A stretch of DNA of 42,009 nucleotides from an uncultured Bacteroidia bacterium (GCA_902778105.1 CACYWN010000026.1:1-42009); one strand, 5' to 3'; shown: positions 8,495 to 18,108, counted from the first letter of the stretch. The notes: generated from the letters alone by a model not told the origin. Translations and numbers: made by a program.

Positions 8495-9217
8495 CTACTT
8501 GGAGAAAGTTACTTCCAGGAGGTTTCCGTAACCGCCGTCAGCGTTGGGCATGTTGGAGAGTTCCTCCCATTTGCCGGAAGATGAAGTCTCATAAAAGCGC
8601 ATGCTGGTCTGGAATGTGTTCCCCATAGGCATGGGCACCGCGCTTTTTGCCACCGCGTCGTTGAAGATGGTGCGATCCAGCATCAACTCATACTCATACC
8701 CGTTGCCTTTACCGATGGTAAGGCCGCTGTTCTCTCCCAGAAGTTCGGACCAGCCGTCGTTGATGCGCTGACAGAGCGTACCGTTCTCGGCCGTAGCCCA
8801 GCCGCCGGCACCGTTTCCGAGGGACATCTCGATGATGAAGTCATAGCCCTGAAGGAAATAATTCTGATAGCCGGAAGAGAACTCCCCGTCGGTATTGAGG
8901 TTCACGCGGGCGGGGAAGGTATCATTGGCCTCGAAAAACTCCTTCATCGTTTCCTTGTCGAAACGGATGTAGTAATAGACATAGTCTCCCTGGGCGTATA
9001 CACGCAGTTCCTTGACCGCTTCCCAAAGGGATTCCGAACTGTTCCTTGCGGATACGGCGCCTTTCAGGTCAGCCCAGTCGGTGAAATCACCGTCGATGGT
9101 GATGGGGGCTTCCGTCTCGTCCTGCTTTTTGTCCTCTTTCTTGTCATTCTGGCCAGGTTTGCTACAGGAAAGCGCAAACAAGGTCATCGCTGCAAGAAGC
9201 CATGCAATCTTTTTCAT
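8495..9217 (-). CDS. DGDFxDW (DOMON/CBM9-like) surface lipoprotein
   Basis: A 240-residue lipoprotein (signal LFALSC, then a short Lys/Asp/Glu-rich linker). One domain begins IDGDFTDWADL at about residue 41 and continues with YVYYYIRFDKETMKEFF and a Gly-rich beta-sandwich. It is typical of the sugar-binding CBM9/DOMON-like modules of Bacteroidetes outer-surface lipoproteins. No catalytic motif is visible. The product probably binds the glycan at the cell surface or holds it for the DUF4832 proteins. It is of the same design as the product at 12400-13143 and the C-terminal modules of the broken gene at 2337-3688, which suggests repeated duplication inside the locus. Confidence 0.75.
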   Translation of the reverse strand: MKKIAWLLAAMTLFALSCSKPGQNDKKEDKKQDETEAPITIDGDFTDWADLKGAVSARNSSESLWEAVKELRVYAQGDYVYYYIRFDKETMKEFFEANDTFPARVNLNTDGEFSSGYQNYFLQGYDFIIEMSLGNGAGGWATAENGTLCQRINDGWSELLGENSGLTIGKGNGYEYELMLDRTIFNDAVAKSAVPMPMGNTFQTSMRFYETSSSGKWEELSNMPNADGGYGNLLEVTFSK

Positions 9218-9231
9218 CGTTGATTCTGGAT

Positions 9232-10923
9232 TTATTGGATTTCAAACAGTTTGTTCAACCCGGTACCGGGATCGAAGACCTGCTCGTTGGCAAGGGCGAT
9301 GCAGTATTCGGGGCGCTCGCGGAGGAGCGGATCGGACAGTTTCAGATACAGGGTTCCCTTGGAGGTGGAAGGAGTGAAGTTTCCCGCCACCGTATGATAA
9401 CCAGGCTGCCAAGTCCGGGGATCACTGCCCAGGGGCGTTTCTACCCTTTCCCCATCCGGCGTTTCCCACACCAGAATGGCATCACGCGGATTCATGGGGG
9501 CGGCGAAGCCGGTATTGTAGAAACGGAGGGTCACGGAGCAAGGTTTCCCCACCGTGAAATCCCGGGCGTAGAAAAGATCCGTCATGACCAGACGGTAGCC
9601 CAGCCGGCTCACGACTTCGTTGTAACAACCTGAAGACTTCCAACGGTTGAGCACATCCGAATGATAATCCTTGTTCAGGTAGGTCCAGTGGTAGTCTGCC
9701 ATGTCCTTCAGGGAGGCGGTGCAAGTGCAGTAATCCGACAGGCCGCAGGTTTCCCCGCCCATGATGGTGTAGCGCGTTTCGGCTTTCCAGAATTCACGGT
9801 CCTTGGTTTCGTTGTCGAAAGTACCGTAATCCGTCTCAGAAGCGCCAAAGCAGTCGTTGTGACCAGCCAAGCGGGAGAGGGGGCTGCCGTCGTGGGACGT
9901 GGCTGCCGTGAGCGTATCCTGGACCGAAAGGCCGAACATGCGCATCTTGAACTGCGGCGTACGTAACTGAACCTGCCGTGATATGGGAAGGGCGTCCAAC
10001 AGAGCGTCCGTCAGCCGTTTGCGGGGAAGATAGTCGGCGTCTGTCCTGGGATTGAAGCCGAAGTGGGAAGTATAATACCATTCGCCCCAGGCGCCCACGA
10101 AACCGGCCTGCAGGACGAAGATGACATCCTCGTTCCGCTGCAGGAGCGGTTTCAGCTGCTCTACGTGGTGAAGTACGATCTCCACGTCGGGATCCATCTC
10201 ATCCTTGTCGTTGTGGTAATCCCTGTACGCGAAGCGCAAAACGCATTTGGCTCCTCCTTCGCGGAGGGCGTCCATGCTGGCCTGGAAGGTATCCAGAAAA
10301 TCAGACGAAATGTTTCCCTCCATGAAATCGGTCAGATAGAAGCCGAGATACCACAGCGTATAGCCGGCCATACGCTGAGCCTTCACTTCGGAAGCCTTCA
10401 GCTCGTCGGAAGGATGGTAGATGTTCCGGGCCCGGTAATGGCCACGTTCGGGATTGACCAAGGGAGCCGTGGACTCCGTGAAAACAACCTTCACACCCTC
10501 CAGATCCGGATGATGCTCGGAAGGAACTGTCGGTCCGACCTCCGTCGATTCCGGCAACACGGTGAAACGAACCTCTTTCCTGACCTCGGGATACTCCCCT
10601 TGGGCGGCCTGGACAAAGGTGATGGTTACCGGAGTTTCCTGCGCGGGGGCTTTGACTGACACCTTGTACTGCCGCCTGGCCGCCAGAGCGATGGCGGCTA
10701 CGTCAGGACGGTCGGACTTGAAATCAATGCCCCCCTTCGACTGGGATGAAACGGTGAGGATAAACGATTCGTAAGCCTTCACCGCCTCTTCCGGAACGCC
10801 CGAAACCGTAAACTCCGGATCTGGCGGCGTGGTCTGCTTGTCCACAGGGGAATCTTGGCCAGCGGGAGAGCTGCAGGCCATCAGGCCCAGAAGGACCAAA
10901 GGGCAGAACAACCAACGTTTCAT
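9232..10923 (-). CDS. DUF4874/DUF4832-type lipoprotein with N-terminal Ig-like domain
   Basis: A 563-residue protein with lipoprotein signal LLGLMAC. Residues ~35-125 form an extra Ig/Big_2-like domain absent from its neighbour. Residues ~155-470 match the DUF4874/DUF4832 arrangement (LVNPERGHY, CVLRFAYRDY, QAGFVGAWGEWYY, MGGETCGLSDYC), and the last ~90 residues are a beta-sandwich. Clear paralogue of the downstream-coordinate protein at 10939-12330. Conserved acidic residues are Glu281 in WGEW and Glu391 in GGETC, about 110 residues apart, as expected for the acid/base and nucleophile of a clan-A-like barrel. I know of no assigned activity for this family. The locus has no classical glycosidase in the SusC/D operon, so a hydrolytic role is plausible. 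Confidence 0.8.
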   Translation of the reverse strand: MKRWLFCPLVLLGLMACSSPAGQDSPVDKQTTPPDPEFTVSGVPEEAVKAYESFILTVSSQSKGGIDFKSDRPDVAAIALAARRQYKVSVKAPAQETPVTITFVQAAQGEYPEVRKEVRFTVLPESTEVGPTVPSEHHPDLEGVKVVFTESTAPLVNPERGHYRARNIYHPSDELKASEVKAQRMAGYTLWYLGFYLTDFMEGNISSDFLDTFQASMDALREGGAKCVLRFAYRDYHNDKDEMDPDVEIVLHHVEQLKPLLQRNEDVIFVLQAGFVGAWGEWYYTSHFGFNPRTDADYLPRKRLTDALLDALPISRQVQLRTPQFKMRMFGLSVQDTLTAATSHDGSPLSRLAGHNDCFGASETDYGTFDNETKDREFWKAETRYTIMGGETCGLSDYCTCTASLKDMADYHWTYLNKDYHSDVLNRWKSSGCYNEVVSRLGYRLVMTDLFYARDFTVGKPCSVTLRFYNTGFAAPMNPRDAILVWETPDGERVETPLGSDPRTWQPGYHTVAGNFTPSTSKGTLYLKLSDPLLRERPEYCIALANEQVFDPGTGLNKLFEIQ

Positions 10924-10938
10924 AGCCGGCGTAAAGGA

Positions 10939-12330
10939 CTAAAGGGTGATGGTCCGAAGCAGGTTGAATCCGGTTGCCTCATCCCAGATATCCTCGTTGG
11001 CAAGGCGGATGGAGAAGAGCGGATTGTCACGCAGTTTTTCGGAGGGATCCGGCAGGTTCAGAGATAGCGTGTACTCACCGGACAGACCCTCGGGAAGGTT
11101 GATGGTCTGGTCCACAACCGTTGTGGTTCCAGGCATCCAGAAACGAGGGTCGGAACTGACCGGATAAGTCTTGACGACCTTCCCGTCTTTATCCGCAAGG
11201 ACAAGTTCCGCATCGCGCGGGTTCATCACGGAGGCAAAGCCGTCGTTCCGAATCTTCAGGACAACGCGGAACGGGCTTCCGGCGGCGGGATGATCGGTAT
11301 AGCTGCCCTCCGTAAGGGCAAGGCGGTAACCCAGGCGGGCCTTGATCTCGTCGTAGCAGCCATTCTTCTCCCAGTACCGCAGCACTTCTTTGTTATAGCT
11401 GACGTTGAGATAGGAGAAATGCTGTTCGGCAAGGCTCTTCAGCGTATTGTCGCATTTGCAGAAATTGGACAGGTCGCAGGTTTCTCCGCCCATGATCGTA
11501 TATTTGGTTTCCGCTTTCCAATACTCCTTATCACTGCCGCCGTTGAAGGTGCCCTGGTCCGTAGCGCTGGCCAGGTAGCAGTCGTTATGCCCGGCGAGGC
11601 GTGCCTTCACAGTGGGCTGATGAGCCTCGGCGCGGGTAATGGTATCGGCCAGGGTATAGCCGTACATTTTCATTTTGAATGCCGGGGTGCGCAGTTCGAC
11701 CTGCCGGTCCCCGGGAAGTGCGTCCAGCAGGGCATCGCAAACCCGCTTTCTGGGCAGGAAATCCTCTGTGGTGACGGGCCCTTGGACAAAGTGATCGGTA
11801 TAATACCATTCTCCCCAGCAGCCGATGAAGCCAGCCTGAAGGACATAGATTACGTCGGAGTACTCCTGGAGAATGGGTTTGAGCTGTGCGATATGCCGGA
11901 GAATCTGCTCCTCGGTCGCATCGAAGGGAGCGCTCTCATAGGGGTGGGAAAGGTCTTTGATGCTGTTCGAATAGCCGAAACGGAGGATACACTTGGAGCC
12001 GCCTTTCCGATATACTTCCAAATTCTTACGGATGAGCTGCAGATACCCTTCCGAAATGTCCGACTCAAAGAAGTCCCTCAGCCAGAACTCCAGCATGTAC
12101 AAGGTCCGCTTTTGCGCATGTTCCGCCGTAAGCCTGCTCAGCGTGATGGGACTCTCCGTTTCCGAACTGAAACTGGTCCCGGAATACATGCCACGCTCCG
12201 GATTAGCGATCAGCTCGTCCGTTACCGTGTAGGAAACCTTTACCAGGCCTTTGTCGGCTGCTCCTTCCCGATGGCAGGCGGACAGAAGAAGCATACAGGC
12301 CACCCCGATTGAAATGTGGAAATGTCTCAT
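10939..12330 (-). CDS. DUF4874/DUF4832-type lipoprotein
   Basis: A 463-residue lipoprotein (signal LLLSAC) without the extra Ig domain of its paralogue. Landmarks in order: LIANPERGMYSG near residue 40, KCILRFGYS near 115, QAGFIGCWGEWYY (Glu174), LAGHNDCYLAS near 248, YTIMGGETCDLSNFCKC (Glu283) and a C-terminal beta domain from ~370. The cysteine pairs after GGE are conserved with the paralogue and may be disulfides. The gene begins only 14 bases beyond an intrinsic terminator that follows the lipoprotein gene at 12400, so its expression may depend on read-through. Family function is unknown. A carbohydrate-active role is inferred from fold, glutamates and context. Confidence 0.8.
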   Translation of the reverse strand: MRHFHISIGVACMLLLSACHREGAADKGLVKVSYTVTDELIANPERGMYSGTSFSSETESPITLSRLTAEHAQKRTLYMLEFWLRDFFESDISEGYLQLIRKNLEVYRKGGSKCILRFGYSNSIKDLSHPYESAPFDATEEQILRHIAQLKPILQEYSDVIYVLQAGFIGCWGEWYYTDHFVQGPVTTEDFLPRKRVCDALLDALPGDRQVELRTPAFKMKMYGYTLADTITRAEAHQPTVKARLAGHNDCYLASATDQGTFNGGSDKEYWKAETKYTIMGGETCDLSNFCKCDNTLKSLAEQHFSYLNVSYNKEVLRYWEKNGCYDEIKARLGYRLALTEGSYTDHPAAGSPFRVVLKIRNDGFASVMNPRDAELVLADKDGKVVKTYPVSSDPRFWMPGTTTVVDQTINLPEGLSGEYTLSLNLPDPSEKLRDNPLFSIRLANEDIWDEATGFNLLRTITL

Positions 12331-12343
12331 TCGCCGTATCCAT

Positions 12344-12387
12344 AAAAAAGAAGGACATAGAACTGCCCGGAGCAGTCTATGTCCTTC
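12344..12387 (-). terminator. Intrinsic terminator inside the PUL
   Basis: Arms 12350-12366 and 12372-12387 pair over about 16 bases with one bulge, and on the minus strand the stem is followed by six T (12344-12349). It sits between the SusC-SusD-lipoprotein group and the DUF4832 genes, which remain in the same orientation with no visible new promoter. It probably acts as a partial terminator lowering expression of the distal genes. Confidence 0.8.
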
Positions 12388-12399
12388 CAGAGAAAAAAA

Positions 12400-13143
12400 C
12401 TATTTGTTCACCTTCACGGTCAGCAGCGGAGCCTTGCCGCTGGGGTTGTCATCGGACGGCTCTGCGTTCGGAAGGGCGCCGGTGGCATCCCAACCGTTGG
12501 TCTGGAGCTGGAAGCCGATGGAGAACTCCTCGGCGAAGGTGCCGGCCGGATAGAGGTCGCGGGACAGCGCAAACTCCATACCCTTGTTGGTGCACTTGCC
12601 CTGGGCAAAGTCAGCGACTTCGACGTCACCCCAACTCCAGCCGTCTGTGTTGGGCTCGCCGTTCCAGGCGTAGACTTCGCAGTCAAGATCCTTGATCCAG
12701 CCGCCGGCATCGGGATCGAAGTAGGTACCCATGACGAGGACGTCGATGCAAGGGGTTTCACCTTGATCCCACTGGCCATTGTACCCACCGGTAGCCGTGT
12801 TTCCGTCACCGTTGATGTACAGCGCGAAATGCGAGCCGGATTCCGGAGACAGTACGGCGGTGTTGAACTCCATGTAGACAAAGACGAAGAGTTCGTCGGC
12901 ATAGACTTTCGCGGACTTGATCTCGGGATAGGCCCATGTGTCAGCAGCCTTCAGGGTGCAGGATGCCGTCTTGGAAGCATCCAGCTTCGCCCAGTCGGAG
13001 AAATCACCGTCGAGGGTGATGGGCGCTACATACTCTTTCTCTTCATCTTTTTTGTCATCCGGCTTTTTCGGATCGTCGTTCTTCTTGCAGGAGACGGAGA
13101 GAATCATTGCCGTCAAGGCAAGGAAAGAAAGGATTCTTTTCAT
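12400..13143 (-). CDS. DGDFxDW (DOMON/CBM9-like) lipoprotein downstream of SusD
   Basis: A 247-residue lipoprotein (signal ILSVSC followed by a very Lys/Asp-rich linker DDPKKPDDKKDEEKE). The single module starts LDGDFSDWAKL and contains paired strands LFVFVYMEFN and SHFALYINGDGNTATGGYNG, typical of DOMON/CBM9-like sugar-binding folds. Immediately downstream of susD, the usual slot for a surface glycan-binding protein, so it most likely binds the target glycan next to the SusCD complex. No enzymatic motif is visible. The start follows a 49-base gap after the SusD stop. Confidence 0.8.
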   Translation of the reverse strand: MKRILSFLALTAMILSVSCKKNDDPKKPDDKKDEEKEYVAPITLDGDFSDWAKLDASKTASCTLKAADTWAYPEIKSAKVYADELFVFVYMEFNTAVLSPESGSHFALYINGDGNTATGGYNGQWDQGETPCIDVLVMGTYFDPDAGGWIKDLDCEVYAWNGEPNTDGWSWGDVEVADFAQGKCTNKGMEFALSRDLYPAGTFAEEFSIGFQLQTNGWDATGALPNAEPSDDNPSGKAPLLTVKVNK

Positions 13144-13192
13144 AATGCTTAATGATTAAAGGTTAAATAATGATTGGTAACGTTGATTCGAT

Positions 13193-14989
13193 TTATCGGG
13201 GATTCTGCTCGATGCCGCTGCTGTTGATCTCGTCCAGCGGGATCTGAAGTGCCAGTCGCTTGTCGGTGTAGTCGATGAAGTCAAACGCGTGATAGCCCAC
13301 ATAGCGGCGGTCCATCTTCCTGCGATTGCGGAATACATCGAAGTAGCGGTGACCCTCGAAGCAGAGTTCCATGCGGCGCTCGTCCAGGACAACGTCCAGG
13401 ATGGAGTCGTAACCACGGGCCTTGTAGTTGGAGGATGTCATCAGGGCGTCTCCGGAAAGACCGGCGCGCTGGCGGATAAGGTTCACGTCGTCCAACGCTT
13501 TCTGGTCCTGTCCCAGTTTGGCTTCCGCTTCGGCGCGGTTCAGGATCACTTCACCCCAACGGAGGAACACCGGGGAGGTAAGCATGGCCTGGCCGTCCTG
13601 GCCGGCGAACTTCGTGTTATAGTAGATGGCATACTGGCCACCATTATCACGGACACCGCCCTTACCCACGTTGCCACCGTCGGGACGGACGAACACACGG
13701 GCCTTGCCGTCCACCTTGATGCCCGGGAAACCGGCATCGTTGACATAGTACTCCGTATAGGTGTTCACCGTGGTGGGAACCGCCGTGTAGGTCTTCTTCT
13801 CGTAGGTAAAATCGATGGAGCCGTCCGCCTTGGGCGTGAGGCCGTTGACGATCGCACTCGAACAGTTCTTGTTGGTGTCCTTCGTCTTGATGGGGAAGGT
13901 CACCATCAACTTGCCGTCATTGGTCGGCTTCGGCATCAGGAAATAGGCGGCAAAACGCTTGTCCTCCGGATAACGCTGGAAAAGATCAATCAGGATATCG
14001 CTCCAGTAGTGTTCTCCCCAACCCTGGTCTCCATTGTTGAAATACATGGAGCTGATGGATGAAGTGGGGTGATCCACGAAGAACTTGTCGGAAACATCCA
14101 TCTTGACGCACCAGATGGTTTCGTCGGAATTATAGGTATGGGCAGGATACCGGCTCTGGTCCGGATTCTTGAGCTCGCCATACGGAAGAAGACCGTAATC
14201 ACCACTCTTCGCGACGGCGGGAATGTGTCCCATCAGGTCGTTGCAGATATCCAGGCATTCCTGGTTCTTTTCCATGTACAGATAAACTCGGGCCAACAGG
14301 GCCTTGGCCGCATCAACGGACACATAGGAATGGTCCCCGCGCGGCGTTCCGTCGGCCATGAACCGGATCGCCTCCTGGAGGTCATTCACGACGGCTTCAT
14401 AAACGTCGCCGACCTTGGCGCGAGTCACGGCGTCATTGGAATAAGAATCCATCCCCTGATGCAGGATGACACCCGGATTGTCGACACCGCACACATAAGG
14501 CATGGCATAGAGTGTCACCAGATGGAAGTGGGCAAGGGCGCGGAAGAAATAGTTCTCACCCAGCATGTGGTCGGTTTCCGCAGAGGCGCCGGCCTCGATG
14601 GCGTCGATATTGGAGTTGGCAGCGTAGATGATCTTATAGGCCATCCACCAGGTATAGTACATATTCTCCTCCGTGGGAACATCCGCATAGTCATAAGGAT
14701 GGATGAACGGGTCGGAGGTAACACCGGAGATGGTTACATTGTCAGAACGCAACTCGGTGATCTGGAAGTAGTGACGCATATACTGGTTGCGTCCGTTCGG
14801 ATAGGCCTCGCTCTCTCCCTTGTACGCGATGGCGTCCTTGAACATGGAATAGATGCCGTCGGTGGTATAAACAGCCGATGCGGGATTGTCCTTGAGCTGG
14901 GAGGAGGTCATCGAGTCGGACTGGTAGAAGTCCATCTTGCAGGACGCGAGGGCCAGTGCAGCGATTAAAAATGCAAATATCTTTTTCAT
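13193..14989 (-). CDS. susD-like: SusD/RagB-family outer-membrane nutrient-binding lipoprotein
   Basis: A 598-residue lipoprotein (signal ALALASC at ~13-18). It has the SusD architecture: helical TPR-like body (YTTDGIYSMFKDAI, NIDAIEAGAS, GENYFFRALAHFHLV near 170, AKALLARVYLYM) and the C-terminal SusD signature (RWGEVILNRAEAEAKLG, VNLIRQRAG, LDVVLDERRMELCFEGHRYFDVFR). The protein caps the SusC barrel as the lid of the pedal-bin complex and binds oligosaccharide at the cell surface. Its stop-to-start spacing from susC is 11 bases. Ligand specificity cannot be deduced from sequence alone. Context suggests a GalNAc-containing glycan. Confidence 0.95.
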   Translation of the reverse strand: MKKIFAFLIAALALASCKMDFYQSDSMTSSQLKDNPASAVYTTDGIYSMFKDAIAYKGESEAYPNGRNQYMRHYFQITELRSDNVTISGVTSDPFIHPYDYADVPTEENMYYTWWMAYKIIYAANSNIDAIEAGASAETDHMLGENYFFRALAHFHLVTLYAMPYVCGVDNPGVILHQGMDSYSNDAVTRAKVGDVYEAVVNDLQEAIRFMADGTPRGDHSYVSVDAAKALLARVYLYMEKNQECLDICNDLMGHIPAVAKSGDYGLLPYGELKNPDQSRYPAHTYNSDETIWCVKMDVSDKFFVDHPTSSISSMYFNNGDQGWGEHYWSDILIDLFQRYPEDKRFAAYFLMPKPTNDGKLMVTFPIKTKDTNKNCSSAIVNGLTPKADGSIDFTYEKKTYTAVPTTVNTYTEYYVNDAGFPGIKVDGKARVFVRPDGGNVGKGGVRDNGGQYAIYYNTKFAGQDGQAMLTSPVFLRWGEVILNRAEAEAKLGQDQKALDDVNLIRQRAGLSGDALMTSSNYKARGYDSILDVVLDERRMELCFEGHRYFDVFRNRRKMDRRYVGYHAFDFIDYTDKRLALQIPLDEINSSGIEQNPR

Positions 14990-15000
14990 GACGGAATCTT

Positions 15001-18000
15001 TTAGAACTTGAGATCAATGCCAAGAACGACAGAAAGCGGAACGGGATAGTTCTTACCGCAAACACCGGCACTGCCGACGTCACTAAGGCTGACTTCAGGG
15101 TCCATACCGGAGAACCGGGAAATCGTGAGGAGATTGTCGCCCGATACATAAATCCTTCCGCCGCCCATCTTCATCTTCCTCAGGAAGGTTGCAGGGAGGT
15201 CATAGGAGAAGGTGACATTGCGGAGACGGAAGAAACTTCCGTTTTCAAGGAATCGGGAAGACAACTTATTGGTGCTGTCGGTACGGCCGCCGATGGCGTA
15301 AGGATGGGTGGCGGACTTGTTGTATTCGATAGCGGTCTGCCTGTCCTCCTCATTGTCATAGGAAGCGACGTCAAGGGCGCGGATCCATCCGAGACCATTG
15401 TTGAGCGACATCTGGTTCAGGTTGGTGTAACCACCATCGGAGTCCATGTTCTCACGGGCTTCGTTGTAGATGGTGTTACCTACGATGAAGCTGCCGGTGG
15501 CGCTGAGGGTGAAATTCCTGTAACGGAAGCCCATGTTGAGACCGCCGCTGAACCAAGGAGATGCGGAACCCACGATCTGCTGGGTCGCCTTGGAATAGTC
15601 GTTGGTCGTCGATGCGACCATCTTGGCCTGGGTTTTTCCGTTCTCATCGACGTAGAAGGTGGGGTTTCCGGCCTCATCCAGTTCTGGAATGAAGGTCTCC
15701 CACAGCGGGCCGCCGGTTTCCGGATCGACACCCATCCACTTCGGCATGTACCAGGAGAAAATGTCCCTGCCTTCCCGGAGAATCTGGGGAGACATGACCA
15801 TATCATCGTGGTTTGGAAGTTCCAGAACGCGGTTCTGGTTGTAGCCCATGTTCAGGCCGAAAGTCCAGCCGAAGTCCTTGTTGTTTATGATGGCACCGTC
15901 AATGGCGAGTTCGACACCGCGGTTCCGCACCTTTCCCACATTGTCGAACTTGGCGAAGAAGCCGGTCGAAGGGGCCATCGGGGCCTCCAGAAGGATGCGG
16001 GAGTTGAGGGTATTGTAGGCGTCCACCGTAATGTTCCAGTTGTTCCGGATCGTAGCGTCGATACCAAGGCTGGCCATATAGGCTTCCTCCCAACCGAGGT
16101 TGAAGTTTGCCTGACGACGGAGCACGGCCGCCGTCTTGCCGTTATACAGGGTGCTGAGGGCGAAAGTATCTTGATACTGAAATGCGGGAATGTTGTCGTT
16201 ACCCGTCTTACCGTAACCGGCACGCAGTTTCAGGAAGCTGAAGAAACCGTTGTCCTTCATGAAGTTCTCCTTGGAGATGATCCAGGCCGCGGAGGCGCCA
16301 GGGAAGAAACCGCCCCGATTGTAAGGTCCGAACTTATAGCTTTCATCGTAACGGATGGAGGCCGTGAAAACGTACTTGCCCAGATAGGAATACTGGGCCT
16401 GGCCCAGGACCGCCCAGGAACGGGAATGGTAGTCGGAACCGGAGATTTTGCTCATCACGGTGTTGGACAGGGCGCGCTGGCCTTCCGGGAAACTGGTTCC
16501 AGCCGCACCCATGCTGCGGGAATAGCCTTCGCCGTATTCCCAGCCGATGGTGGCGTTCACATCGTGGTCGCCAAAGGTCTTGAAGAACTTGGCGAGGTTG
16601 GTGGTGCCCCAACCGTTCCATTCGCCATTCGTATTCTCCAGTTCGCCGCCGGTCGCCGCTCCGTCATAAGTGCGCGGATCCACATAAGACTCCCAGTAGG
16701 AGGTGGAGGTATCGTACCGGTTCGTGGAGGTAAGGGTAAGCCAGTCGGTCACATTCCAGACGAGCTGCAAGTCGGCGGTCAGGGACTCGCCATGGCCTTT
16801 GGAATAGTTGTACTGCTCACTGTGCAGGACGTTGGAAGGGTTTTGGGTCCACCACTTTCCATCACGGGCCCCGTAACCGTCGGAACGGGCCGTCTTGTCA
16901 TCGGTCTGATAGAGGACCTCATCGGTCTGATACCAGTTGCCGTCTTCGTCCTTGGCCATCACATAGGGGACGTCCCAAGGCATGGCGTAATAAGAATATT
17001 CCAACAGTCTCCAGGAGGATCTGCCCTGCTCGTTGGACTTGGCGTAACTCGTACGCACGTGCATGGTGAGACGGTCCGTAATGGGGGCGGAAAGGTTCAG
17101 ACGGGCGGAAGTCTTCTTGTAATTGGTATTGATCAGGGTTCCCTTCTCGTTGTAGTGGTCCACGCTGGCGAAGTAGTTCACCTTGTTGGCCCGACCGGAA
17201 ACGGAGCCATAATAATCCTGGACGAATCCGATCTTGAAACAGTTGTTCACCCAGTCGAAATTCTGGTCCATCAGGGTTTCCGGATACTGCGACTTGAAAT
17301 AGGCCGGCTTGAACATCGTCTTCTCGTATTCGTAGAGTTCGACGGCGTCCATGGCATGGAAACGACCCATCAGGGCTTTTTTGATACCGCCGTTGGCCTT
17401 GAATTCCACGGTAGTCTTGTCCCCGGAGCCGGTCTTGGTGGTAACCACGATGACACCGCCGGAAGCGGCTGCACCGTACAGGGCGGTGGCGGAAGCGTCC
17501 TTCAGGACGGTGATGGTTTCGATATCGTTGGGGTTGAAGGAGCCGCCGGCGACGCCGTCCACCACATAGAGGGGACCTGCGCCCGCGGTGATGGAACCGG
17601 TACCGCGGATACGGATGTCAGCGGAGGAACCCGGCTGACCGGAGCTGTTCATGACCACGACACCGGCAACCTTGCCCTGCAGCATGTTACCTACGTCGGA
17701 GGTGCTCACGTCACGAAGCTTCTCTCCGCTCATGGAGACAACGGCACTGGAAAGTTCCGCCTTCTTCTGCGTAGTGTAACCCAGGACCACGACTTCGTCG
17801 AGGGCCTCGGTGTCGGGGCTGAGGGCTACATTGATGACAGTACGGCCGTTGATGGCTTCCGTCACGCTGACATAGCCCAGGGAAGAGAATGTAATTGTCG
17901 CATTCGCGGGCGCCTGGATAACGAAATTGCCATCGTAGTCGGTAATGGTACCATTACCGCCAGAGAGCATGACACCCGCCCCGATGAGGGGCTGGCCGTC

Positions 18001-18108
18001 CGAGGCGTCCGTAACCTGGCCAGAGACGGTGACGTTCTGGGCCGTTGCAGGGATGGCGAGCGCGACGGCGGCCATTACCGCAAGCAGGTAGGAATAGATT
18101 TTTCTCAT
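15001..18108 (-). CDS. susC-like: SusC/RagA-family TonB-dependent transporter
   Basis: A 1035-residue outer-membrane protein with a cleavable signal (AIPATAQ), a carboxypeptidase-regulatory-like domain (about 28-105, VSGQVTDASDGQPLIGAGV), a TonB-box-like EALDEVVVLGY, a plug domain with the SusC signature (LQGKVAGVVVMNSSGQPG, IRIRGTGSI, LYVVDGV, VLKDASATALYGAAASGGVIVVTTK) and a long barrel ending in an aromatic-terminated strand (GIDLKF). It imports the oligosaccharides captured by SusD using TonB energy. There is no long N-terminal STN domain, so anti-sigma signalling through this protein is unlikely and regulation probably falls to the DeoR-family gene. It begins 62 bases after the GatZ/KbaZ-type gene, consistent with one operon. 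Confidence 0.97.
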   Translation of the reverse strand: MRKIYSYLLAVMAAVALAIPATAQNVTVSGQVTDASDGQPLIGAGVMLSGGNGTITDYDGNFVIQAPANATITFSSLGYVSVTEAINGRTVINVALSPDTEALDEVVVLGYTTQKKAELSSAVVSMSGEKLRDVSTSDVGNMLQGKVAGVVVMNSSGQPGSSADIRIRGTGSITAGAGPLYVVDGVAGGSFNPNDIETITVLKDASATALYGAAASGGVIVVTTKTGSGDKTTVEFKANGGIKKALMGRFHAMDAVELYEYEKTMFKPAYFKSQYPETLMDQNFDWVNNCFKIGFVQDYYGSVSGRANKVNYFASVDHYNEKGTLINTNYKKTSARLNLSAPITDRLTMHVRTSYAKSNEQGRSSWRLLEYSYYAMPWDVPYVMAKDEDGNWYQTDEVLYQTDDKTARSDGYGARDGKWWTQNPSNVLHSEQYNYSKGHGESLTADLQLVWNVTDWLTLTSTNRYDTSTSYWESYVDPRTYDGAATGGELENTNGEWNGWGTTNLAKFFKTFGDHDVNATIGWEYGEGYSRSMGAAGTSFPEGQRALSNTVMSKISGSDYHSRSWAVLGQAQYSYLGKYVFTASIRYDESYKFGPYNRGGFFPGASAAWIISKENFMKDNGFFSFLKLRAGYGKTGNDNIPAFQYQDTFALSTLYNGKTAAVLRRQANFNLGWEEAYMASLGIDATIRNNWNITVDAYNTLNSRILLEAPMAPSTGFFAKFDNVGKVRNRGVELAIDGAIINNKDFGWTFGLNMGYNQNRVLELPNHDDMVMSPQILREGRDIFSWYMPKWMGVDPETGGPLWETFIPELDEAGNPTFYVDENGKTQAKMVASTTNDYSKATQQIVGSASPWFSGGLNMGFRYRNFTLSATGSFIVGNTIYNEARENMDSDGGYTNLNQMSLNNGLGWIRALDVASYDNEEDRQTAIEYNKSATHPYAIGGRTDSTNKLSSRFLENGSFFRLRNVTFSYDLPATFLRKMKMGGGRIYVSGDNLLTISRFSGMDPEVSLSDVGSAGVCGKNYPVPLSVVLGIDLKF

